Below are positions 12,001-24,000 of a DNA stretch of 64,000 bases, piece after piece (within the stretch, counting starts at the first letter, position 1; every line of letters starts with the position of its first letter). Source of the DNA: Podarcis raffonei (Eukaryota; Chordata; Lepidosauria; Squamata; Lacertidae); NCBI RefSeq assembly GCF_027172205.1, contig NC_070607.1, positions 65,844,831-65,908,830 on the forward strand, written 5' to 3'. The notes under the pieces are model-generated. The model was not told where the DNA came from. It worked only from the letters and a program-made list of their open reading frames with translations, and made no database searches. The translations under genes were made by a program, and so were the position numbers.

Positions 12001-15000
12001 TTAAATAAAGAAAAGGTACATAAAGGGTTTTCAAGCCATATCATTAGAGGACCACTATATGAAGTTTGGGAGAAAAATAAAAAACTTTTAGAATGGAAAA
12101 CACCCTGGTGGTTATCGCCAACGGATATTTTAATAACTAAGAAAGTAAATATGGAAGGAGAAAGATTGACCTACGAAGACCTACTGATAAGATCAGAAAG
12201 CGGCTGGAAATTGAGAACATATGAGGATTTGAAAGAAAGATTAACAGGCTGGCTGCAATATCATCAAATAAACGCAATATGGATGGAAGATAAAAAAGCA
12301 GGGATGAGTGAAAAAAAATCCAAATTTCAGATAGAAATAATTGAAGGTAAAACCAAGTTATTATCCAAAATGTATGATATACTATTGGAATGGGACACCA
12401 AAGATGAAGAAATAAAAGAGGTTATGATAAAATGGGCAGTGGACTTGGGATACAATATAGAATATGAAAAGTGGTCGAAATTATGGAACAATGGAATAAA
12501 ATTTACGGCAAGCGTTACACTTAGAGAAAATTTGGAGAAGATGATGTATAGGTGGTACATCACACCAGCAAAATTAGGAAAAATGTACAAAACAGGAAAT
12601 AAGGCCTGCTGGAAGTGTAAAATCAAAGAAGGCAATTTCTACCATATGTGGTGGACCTGCGAAGAAATGAAGAAATTCTGGGATTTGATTTATAACAAGT
12701 TAAAAAAATATTTAAATATACTTTCCCTAAAAGACCAGAGGCCTTTTTACTAGGAATAATTGGGGATGAAATTAAAAAAGAAGATAAGATTTTATTCCAA
12801 TACTCGACAGCAGCGGCCAGAATACTAATTGCACAAAATTGGAAAAGTACAAATACACCAACGGTTAGAGACTGGCAAACAAAATTATTTGAATATGTTT
12901 AATTAGCAAAAATGACGCAAAAAATTAGAAACCAAAAAAATACAAAGTTTATTAGTGATTGGAATAAATTTATGGTATACATTGAAGGAAACTACAGAAA
13001 TTTAAAAACTATAGCAGGTCTGTTATAAAACTTACGATGCGTAAACCATCAATAATTATTAGCTGCAGAAAATAGAAAATTTCTTTTCATCAAGAAGCCC
13101 GAAATCGGGAGGGAAGGAGGTCAATAGGGGTGTAGAAGAAAGATCTAAATACCTAAATATATAAAGATTTAAAGAATAAGATAAAGAACTGTAACAGAGA
13201 TTGATGTGTTTTTTTTTGGTGTTATGTATGGATATTTTTTTCTTCTTGTTTTCCCTTCTTTTTTCTGAAACTGTTGTTTCATTTTTTGTTTTCCTTTTTT
13301 GTTTTTTTTTCTTTCTTTGACGTTGTAACTGAAACTCAATACAAAGAATTTTAAAAAAAAGAAGAGATCAGCCACTCCTGCTTGAGTAGGCAACACCTTG
13401 GACAGATCCCTCACCTTACGGCAATTATAGAAGTCCCGATGGGGGTTGTTCTTCAGCTCCTTCAGCTCTTCCATCTCATTCAGCATCTCATGCACACTGA
13501 ACTTGGAGGAGAGGAACCGAAGGCGTCGGTGTGTGTAGGTTTTGCTGCAACAGTCATAGGAAAGAGCATCGTCTCAAATAAGCCCCTTGCAGAATAAGTG
13601 ACCGAGCCCAGGTTCACCAGCTTGCCAACGCAACCAACATTTGCCAGCCAGAAGTAACCCTGCTGCTGTCACACGACAGCTTGATAAAGGTCACATTCCA
13701 GAGCAAGTGACCCGAGACAGCAGAAGTCATTGCAACAGGGATATATGTGTGCTGCCTTTGGGGTGGCTCGACTTTTGCCCTTTTCCTCTTCAGGGCAAAC
13801 CCAGGACAGCAGCAGCCACCTTAGGCAGCAAACCCTGGGCTTCAATAAAAGCAAGCACATGGGTAGTTAAGCTCACTGTTACATTTTTCATTGCAGGCTG
13901 GGCGCCCTTTGGGTTTTCTGCCTGAGGCTTCAAAAATCTCTTGGGCTGGCCCTGCTTATGCGCAAAGGGCCCATGCCTCCAAGACACTTACACAGGTCCC
14001 TGAGCGATGAGGGCCAGCAGGAAGTTCATGTCATCAATGAAGACATCCAGGTTAGGGTAGGGCAGGTCCTTGGGCTCACCCCTGGCAGCAGCAGCTTTGT
14101 CAGCATAGATGTATACCACACCTTCTTTCATTTCCACATGGTAGCCCAGATTCTCGGGCAAGTTGCCAGACTGGAAGGGATCTTCGTCTTTCTTCACAGG
14201 GGGAGAGAACACTAAAATCAAGAGGAAAGTGCACTAACGTTGAACAAGGGAAGGACAAAGGAAAAGGCTTGGGGGTCTTTAGCATGCTTGTCTTACAGCT
14301 ACAAGAATTAAATTCTACACTGCTAAGGAAACCACATGACTGCCAGGACTGAGACTGGCTGAAACCCCCATGAGAGAACGCCACCACTATCCATCCCCTG
14401 CATGCAGATGCTTTTGCTACAATTTCTGTCTTGGTTTTAGCTAATTTTGGCTCCCGACTGCACAAGGACTCCCGACTCTTGTAGCACAATCCTAAAATCC
14501 AATTTATTCTGAGTGACTAATAACAAGCTTAGGTGTGTTTTAGTAATTGCACATATCTTTTGTTTTGTGTAGTGAAAAGCATTCCCAGAAATGTGAAAGT
14601 CCCGCCTCCTCCTCAAAGGTGCAGCCTATTGCTGTGGCAGTCCAGAAAGGCAGAAGGAGAAGCAGCATGGTCAGTGCTCCAGCCCTAAGATGGTGCCTAG
14701 GCTTTTCATACCTCACACCAGGGCTAGCCAACACAGTGCCTTTCATTTATTGCTGGACTACAGCTCCCACCACCCCTGACCACTGGCTGTGCTAGCTAGG
14801 GCTGATGGGAGTTGAAGTCCAAGAGCATCCCAAGGGTACCCTGTCGGCTATCCCTGCTTTACATCATATCCTCGTTTGATTCACAGGCCCCTTTTCATCT
14901 TGTATGTAGATGGATCTGATATAATGGAAGTCTAGACCAGAGAATTAAAGTCTGATTCAGGTACAGACTAAAAAAATACCCCTTTGCACATGTTTTTCAT

Positions 15001-18000
15001 GCAATAGGTTTCTTGCTCAACTCTAGCCCTCTCCAGTTAAAAAAAAGGATCAGATGGAAGATGATATGAAGGAACCCGAGGTAAGATGTCTTTTGGAAAG
15101 CCTCGGCCAGTCACAGTAGACAACAGCAGGCTAGATGATGTGGCGAAAGGGAGTTTCCTATATTCCTACCTGTTATGAGGCCTGTGTGATAGAAGCATGA
15201 GAACTCCACTTAGGCCAGGCTGTTCTTTGTAACATAGGAAAACAGGAGGGTGAGATTGAAAATGGTTGACTGGGTGAGTCACCAAAGCTAAGCCAAAATA
15301 TGGCATGATATTGCACACTGGAAAGAGGTCCAGCACAAGACATACAGCCCCAAGGCCAAGGCTACATGTCATTCAGATTCTCTGACTACCTTGACAGTAT
15401 TCATAGTAAATCCAAAAAAATACTTGCTCAGATAGGAATGTGAGCCAAGGTGGAGGAGGGGTGCCAAACCTCTACAACTCCATCTGGGAAGCTCCTCTCC
15501 TCAAGTCTTTGCAAAGGCCTGGCTCTCAATGGCTCCGGCAGAAAGCTGCTCTCACTGTGCTCTTACTTCTAAGTAAGGAAGGCCCATAGCCCAGTGGTAG
15601 AGCATCTGAATGGAAGGCAGTGGATCCCAGGTTCGACTTCTGACATCTCCAGGCAGGGCTGGAGGAGACTCCTGTCTGAAACCCTGGATTGCTGCTGCCA
15701 GTCAGTGTAAACAATACTGAACCAGATGGACCAACAGTCTAAAGCAGTTCCCTATGTTTGTAAGTGTTCTGCATGCTCAGCACACCAGCTCTGCACAGAC
15801 AGGAGTGTAGTGTTGTTGTTTTTTTAAAAAAAGATTAAAGCAGCTAATGCAATTCTCCACAGTGCCCTCCATAACGACACATGCTGTCTTGCTCTGGGAC
15901 ACACCCACAAGCCCAGTCACCCAGTACAGCCTGCACAGCCTGCCTGGGTACTTACCTGGAAGCAGGTCGTCATTTGGCTTCCACACCTCACTTTCAATAG
16001 TGCGCAAGAACTGGGAGGGAGTCTTGGGGAAACGTTGGAAAGATTTGTGCATGTACTTCTCCCTGATACACAGGGCACGGTACAGGCCTCTGCAGACCAC
16101 TTCAAAATCCTCCACTGTCACCTGTGGAAATATTTGTTAAAACTTCTTGCACTGATAAAAAAAGACAGAAATTACAAAACAAAAGGGGGAAAAACCCAGG
16201 TGTGCTGAAAACCACAAAAGGGCACTTTAGCCCTATTCCATACCTTCCAACATTCCTCTGATGAAAATAGAGACTTCCCCTTCAACATTTATCCAATGAA
16301 AATGGGGATGTCCTATTCCATACCCTCTGACATTTCTCTGAGGAAAATAGGGACATCCTACCATACCCGCCAACATTTCTCTGATGAAAATAGGGATGCC
16401 CTATTCCAAACCCTCTGACATTTCTCCAGTGAAAATAGGGACAGCCTAAGGAAAAGCGGGACATTGTGGGATCAAATCAGAAACCAGGATGGCTTCTGTA
16501 AATCTGGGACTGTCCCTGGTAAATAGAGACACTTGGAGGGTCTGTCATAGGAATAATAAATGATACAGATAATACAGCAGGCAAGGAAAGGGGATTCTCA
16601 GAGTTCAAATCATGCAAAAACCAAAACGCTCATGGAAAGTGTGAGGCAAGACTGGCAAAGGCTGTAGCCTGAGGAGAGATAGTGTGGCTGGTAGGGGGAG
16701 GGAGTGGCCTGTGGAGTATCCCAATGACCAGATGGAGAGGCATGGGGGACACATGGGCCTAAAGTTCCCTACTCTTGCACTGTGAGATCCTTATAAAGAG
16801 TGTTCTCCCCGCATGCCTGGTTGGAGGTGGTGGTGGGGATAACAATAGCAATGAGAATGAAGCAGCCCAGCGTCAGCACATGGCAGCTATTGCAGCTCCC
16901 ATGTCCCTGGCAGGGCCTGTCCTCGTTGAGCTCTGGTGGCTGCCATTTAGCTGGCGTCTGCCATTTTATTTTCCCCACAATGCTCTGGGCCATCACAACT
17001 CCTGGGCTATGGTAAGGAAAACAAAATGGCCGACATTGGGAGATTGTCACTCACAGGAACCTTTCTGCTCCCTACAATTAGACAGACAGAAAGAAAGAAA
17101 GAACCACTTTTTTCACAATGCTGCAAAGGAAGCCCACCCAGGAGGGAGGCCACAGCAAGAACTTTGCTTAAACCTGGAGCCATCTGTGGGATACAGCCCA
17201 GTATGGTTGCTCAAGTGAAGGAGAGAGTACAGAGTATATTCCAGCAGCAGCCATGTCTTCCAATAACCCACCAAGGCTGGCAATGAAAGGCGATCAGGGA
17301 CATGGCAGGATCCAGCTGTTGGAGCTATTTTAAGCACCAGGATGTTCCCACTTCAATTTCATCAATATCCCTTGACCCAGCAAATCCCCCCATATTTGAT
17401 TTATTTCTCAACAGGTTCAAGTTAGGCCACTCAAAACACAGACGCAGCTAGCCTAAGGACACAGCTAAGGTTAGCTGTAGGAGTGCCACTGAACTCCGCC
17501 TCCTCCCATTCCATTTCGGGGCTGTGTCTCTTGCAACTTGAAATGGGTGGGGGTATGGGGGATGAAGATCTGGAAAGAGCAGCAAGCCTTTTCTACGTGA
17601 TCGGGGTTTGTGCCCAATAAATGCGCCTTTGTTCCCCATCTACTGCATAAAGCCAGCAGATATTCTTTCTCAAGGCAGTGCTGGAGGAGGGGAGTGGACC
17701 ACATTTTCCAAGTGCTCTGTAAGCACAATGCTTGATTATATTCACTTCATGACATTTTTGTTTTGGAGGGCTATTTTTTAAATTCTCTGAACACACTTTA
17801 TTTTACTTCCCTTGTCGATCCCACTTGCAGTTAGCACACACACTATACATTTAAAGCACCCCCAAAGAAACCTGGGAACTGTAGTTTACCACTGAGCTAC
17901 AGAACCCAGCATCCTTAACAAACTACAGATGAGGTCTGCTTTAAATATATGGTGTGTACCAGCCCTGAACAGACTTTTAAATATATTATTATTATTATTA

Positions 18001-21000
18001 TTCAGGGAAGCCCTGAAAAACAGGAGCGTTACCTCCCCCCCCCCTGCAATGTTGCAACTGAAAAGTCAGTATTGGGAGTACCACATCTAACAAAATGGAA
18101 GAAGAGGCAGCAGAATAGGCTCATCCATGATAGGAGATGGTTTGGCACCTCCAGCTACTGACCCCTGCAGCATAGTCGCCCGTGATCTGAACACGCTGGA
18201 ATTGAGGAACGGCTTGATATGAAGCACTACTGGAGATGACCTCATCTAAGGTGGACAGCTTGGTCGAAGACTTTCCTGCAGTAGGAACAAGCAGTGCAAT
18301 GGTCTTCAGCCGCAAGAGCCTCTTCTTCCTAGGAGGGATGAAGAAAAGGAAAGCAACACAAATGGAAACTCATTTCATATAGTTTTGTCTATGCTTTGGC
18401 AGCAGTCATCTGTATTGCATGGTCAGTTCACCATACACTTCCCATAGCTCTGGCTACATTGAAAGTTTGGCTGATATTTATGATCCTGGAGGGGGGGGTA
18501 GCAAAGGAATATACAAATGTCTTTATATACTGTATTATGGAAGGCCTTGTCAGTAATGGCACCCTGAAGACTGGCTGGCACCTACCATGCCTATTTTGTG
18601 GCACCAACTGAAGATCTATCTCTTTCTCCAATTCAAAAAGCCTTTGAATTGGTTTTTGAAAAAGGAGAGAGGAAGTGTTAGTGGTATGTTTTAATTACAT
18701 TTTATTGTCTTTTGTTGTTGTTGTTGTGATCTGCCCAAGGATCACTTGTGATGAAGCTGAACTATACATTCTATAAATAGATTCAGAACTAGCATCTTTC
18801 TGGTGTGGCTTTGGACCTTCTCTGAATTCACTAGCTTCTTCAGCAAATTTGTAATCTAAAGACATTTCCACGAGGAAGCAGAGCATACAAATTATGGGGT
18901 CAGAGTAAAGCCACTGAGGAATAGGAGCAAAGTGCCACTGCTCAGGTAGTATTGACAAGTGGCACACTTATGGAAATCAAAAGGACAAATAAGATCATGG
19001 CTTTCACACTTGCTTGTAGTCCTTATTATCTGCAGTCCTTATTATCACATGGAAATACTCCATTCTTCCATAGGAAGGCAATGTGGTTGAGAATATATCT
19101 GCTCAAAACTGTTCAATGCCTAAAAACATAGGGCAAATGCTACTCTTCCAACAATTCCAGCCAAGTGGCTTGGGGAATGTTTTATATCCACATCAGTTTT
19201 GAAAATCTACGTGAGTAAATGGTTTCGCTTTAAGCTAATCTTCAAAATACTTAATCACTTGGTCTGCTCTGATGATTAAGGGGTGCTAGTACATACGGTG
19301 CACTCTGTGCTGGTGGCTGCTCCAACTGGAATTAGCCACTCTGTAGTTTCCCATAAATGCAAGTCTTCCAAGGTTCAGGAACCAGCTCGTTTCACATTCG
19401 TTGCCATCTTTCCTTAGTGTGAGTGCAAGTGTATCTGGCAAATGCATTATGCTGCTTCAGAGGTACTGTGATCAGCACACATCTGGCACATGATCTATCT
19501 GAGCCACACCTTACTAGGTTACCCATCCAATCTTTCACGGCTCCTCAGCCCCAATTTCCCATTATCCCACCAGTGCATGCACACATACACAGAACTCTCA
19601 CCTTTTCCCAGTGTCACTTGAACTCTCCTCCTCCTTGATCATATGCTGTTGCATTTCATGATGTGATATGGGACAGACATCCTCCACATCAAAGGGAGAG
19701 ATTTCGTGCCGGCCCCCTTCATCCTTCACCTCTGAGGCAAAGACCTTCTCTGCGAAGGAGCGCATGGCATCATCCGTTTCTGTCAGGAGAAAGCAGAAGG
19801 TCACTAGGCCAGCTCTTGGTCATTGTGGGAGGATGGATCAATTGCGTCACTCAGCACACCAGCCCTGTGTGCACTCAGAGGCCACCTCATGCCTGCATTC
19901 TCTTTGTACGCATGACAGGGAACTGACAGGCTAAAACAATATGTCACATGTGCTCTGAAACTGAATGTTTACCTGCACCACAATTCCTGGGTGCAGCTTG
20001 ATAGTTGTAGGGGAGAATGCAGCTACAGGGGTGCGGAGTATTTAAAAAGCTTACTTATCATGTGTCACACAATTGATCCATCAGCCTCAACATAGTCTAC
20101 TTTGACTCAATGTCACTGCAGGGTTTTAAGCAGATAGTATTCTTAGTACTTCTACTGATAACCTTTTGCAGCGAGATTCCAGGGCTTCAGTGAGGAAAGG
20201 TGAAACACCAGTGATGAACCATGGATGTGCTGGGGTGCATAAATGCTTCATGGAGGTGAAGACGGACAAGCTTCTCTTGGTATCCACTCATGGCTCTACA
20301 TTCTGGATGGCTGGAGTCTGCGTTTCTCCATAGTCTGGAAATGTTTGTGCCTCTCTACACTGAGTATGATGTCATGGCAATGAGAATAAGAATGAAGCTG
20401 AATTGGGACTGATAGGTTTGGCTTTCTCAGCCAGTAAGTGTAGATGGCATCAACATAGTGGGTGCAACCTGCTTTGGACTGTGAACTGGATCTAAATTAA
20501 ATTCCAAGCTAATGTGAAACCACGTGACTTAGAAAAGAAGTGTCTTACCTGTTTTGGGCTTCCTCATTGTAGTCTTAGCCCGTTTTTGTGGAAATCAGAG
20601 CCTGGATATCACCCTTCTGCCACTGAGCAATGTGCACAGGAAAGGGCAACAGTCACAGATATTTCTGCTTAGAGATCCCAAGGTGCACAATAAGGAGTGT
20701 TCACAAATAACTGTGGGGTCAGAGCTCCAAAAGGCAGGCTCTGATCTTTCAAACAGCCTGAGACGACTGCATGATGTTTCTTGTTGTAGTCAGCAATGAT
20801 GGTGTATGCCGGTACAGTCCCATGAAAGGATATGTTATACAGATCTGTACAGGTCCTTCTGAGTATGGCTGTTGTGAGACCTTTCAGGTTAAGGTGTTTC
20901 GCAGGACAGTCACTTCTGCTGAGAATCCAGCATTGGCTATGACTTACAATTTTATCGTCCAATTCTATGCATGTTTACTCACAAGTAAAAGTCACCATTG

Positions 21001-24000
21001 CCCAAGTAAGTGTGCCCAGAACTGCAGCCTTAGTACAGTCGTACCTTGGTTCTCGAACGCCTTGGTACTCAGACGTTGTGGTTCCTGAATGCTGCAAACC
21101 CGAAAGTGAGTGTTCCGGTTTGTGAATGTTTTTCGGAAGCTGAACATCTGACGCAGCTTCCAATTGAGTGCAGGAAGCTCCTGCAGCCAATTGGAAGCTG
21201 CGCCTTGGTTTTTGAACCATTTCGGGAGTCGAACGGACTCCCAGAACAGATTAAGTTTGACAACCAAGGTACGACTGTATCATACAAAAGGCTGCAGGGA
21301 TGTGTGTGTGTGCGCGCGCGCGCATGTGTGTATTGCTCTGGATCTTGGAAGGATGCAATTGATATTAAAAGCATATATTTATTACAGTGACTAACAAAAC
21401 AGAGATATTGGGTGGTACCCAGCGAAGTGGTTCTCTTAGTGCAAGGACTTTGGACTGTGCAACAGAACCTCCCCTCTCTTACTTTCTTTGAGCGTTCCCT
21501 AAATCTGTTCTGAAGTTTTCTCCAACTCTTTGGAGCAGATCTGGGGAAGAAATGGGGGTGGGGAGGAGGAGGAGGGAAAGTTCCATTGCCCAAATGGAAA
21601 TCCTTGCACTAATGGGATTAGTTTATTGGATACATTAAATTCATATAGTAAAATGTTTTGGTGATCGGTCACTATTTTGCTGCCGAGAAAATGTTTTCCT
21701 ATAAGAATTTAATATCTCAATCACTGTAATCCATCCACACACGTAGGCTATCAGAAGGGCACGTGTGTGCAAGCGCTGCTTTAATGGTGGACATTGAGGA
21801 AGCAGGGAAGTAATCTGGTTCAGCAGGAGATATGCAAGTAGAATAAGCAGGAAGGGCATAGGGTATCATGACAATGAGATGGGAATGCCAAAGGCCATGC
21901 AAATGGCAAGTTCATGCAATGCCACTTTCCAGACAGACAATGTGCATGGGGATTGAGCGGGGAATGAAGTCCACACTCACACCAGACTAGAAGGTTGGAC
22001 ATAAGGGGTCATCGTCCTATTCCGAGCTCCTACGTCCTGCCTAGAGACCTCCTGTGTTGTCAAAGCAGCCAGTGATCCGCATCTCAATTCCACAAGAACA
22101 GGGAAGCAACATTGTTCCCAGCAAATGCCCTTGCGCACAGGGGTTGCTGGGCAATGTGGCTCATGCTCAGCTGTGCACCCAGCGGTAGCCAGGCAGCCCA
22201 GAAAGACAGCCATTTCTCAGCAGGGCAATCTGTGCCAATGCCCAGTTTTTAGGTTGAAATGCAGTCATATACCAGGAGCTTAATGAGCAGAGAACCTTAG
22301 AGTCCAACTATATAACCCAAGAGTCAAAGTGGGTCCACTATCAATTAACTTCGACCATCCACATGTTCCTCTTTTCCCAGCAAGCAGGGTGCTTTTGAGG
22401 GTCCAGCTTAGTTGTAAAGGTAAAGGAACCGCTGACCATTAGGTCTAGTCGTAGCCGACTCTGGGGTTGCGACGCTCATCTCGCTTTATTGGCCGAGGGA
22501 GCCGGCATACAGCTTCCGGATCATGTGGCCAGCATGACTAAACCACTTCTGGTGAACCAGAGCAGTGCATGGAAACGCCGTTTACCTTCCCGCCGGAGTG
22601 GAACCTATTTATCTACTTGCACTTTGACGTGCTTTCGAAATGCTAGGTTGGCAGGAGCAGGGACCGAGCAATGGGAGCTCACCCCGTCGTGGGGATTCGA
22701 ACCGCCGACCTTCTGATCGGCAAGTCCTAGGCTCTGTGGTTTTACCCACAACACCACCCGCGTCCCTGCCTTTAGTTGGTGCCCAGGTAAAAGACTTGGT
22801 GGAGGGAACTGGGCTCCAGCGTTCCTTTCTAGTATTGCAACTCAAAGGAAGGTATCTGAGCTCCTTGGAAAGGCAGGTTTGATGAAGGGCTGAATCATCC
22901 AGACTCATGAGGTCTCGTTATGACACCCTTCCTTCCTCTAAGCCCCATACAAGCTTTCTTCCTCACCCCAGATGCATCAATAGCTCCTGGCAATGACTGC
23001 TGAGAAACGGACAGTCGCTGAGTTGCTGTGATCATTTGTCTTTTGGATATGATCAACTGCTTAACAAAGCAGCAGGCGGCACAAGGAAGGCCGAGTTATA
23101 CTCACGTTTCTCCTCTGCTGTTTGAGAGTGAAATAAAATAAATGTAATCAGATCACAGGATGTAGCACCTAAAGTTTTTTTTTAACCTTGTCCACATTTA
23201 TATACAGAAATGAACATTTTTAATGAGCAAATGTTTGCAGAAATATATACTCTACATACCATAGTAGTTGAACAGCTCTACAACGGGAAAGAAGAACAGT
23301 TAAGAAAGCAATTTGGGACAACTTGCCCAGACATCCTGATATGACGGATGCAGTCTTTTAAATTCTACCTCAGAACCTGGGATTGGCACCACCAATATCC
23401 CTTTCCATGCATTTATTTGGATACAAGTGAGCATATGAAAGGGGCTTGTGAGGGCCTGAACTCAATGACTCCATGTAGTCAAAAAATACTGTTTTCACAG
23501 ACTCTGTGCTTGTACATCTGAAGGTATATAGCTTCTTGTATGCATGATTTGGAACATTTGCCTACAAATGTAATACTCTCTTTGCAAATGGTAACTCTGA
23601 ACTGTGAACATATGGTGGTCTGGGGCACGGCTCTGATTACCACCTTCCATATATACCAAAGTAATAATATGAAAATATAATCCTTTAGTCCAGTAGTTTC
23701 CACACACAAATATTCTAAAACCTAGTATGTAGTACTTCTTAGAACAGTTGTTTGGTAAGGAGAAAATCAACCTAGACTAGATTTTGTTCCACTGCTTTCC
23801 CCCAGGGAAAACTACTCATTAGCGCTCAATCAGAGCAAACAGCAATTCAGGTTTTCTCCAGATTGACATTTGCTCCAATTTAGCACTAGAGAGTGTGTTT
23901 TCCCTGGGGCTGGAGTGAGGCAAGAGGAAAACCGCTCAGATCCATGCCTACAAATCACGGGTCAAGCAGAAGTGTGTACGACCCCTTACCTGGAGTGTTT

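Noticed and set aside
15587-15650. Possible tRNA gene with A and B boxes
   Set aside because: No acceptor-stem pairing could be made, the B box is mutated, and a long SINE body follows.
21069-21593. 174-codon minus-strand frame
   Set aside because: Covers a Tigger-type MITE, a (TG)n(CG)n tract and unrelated intron; no homology.
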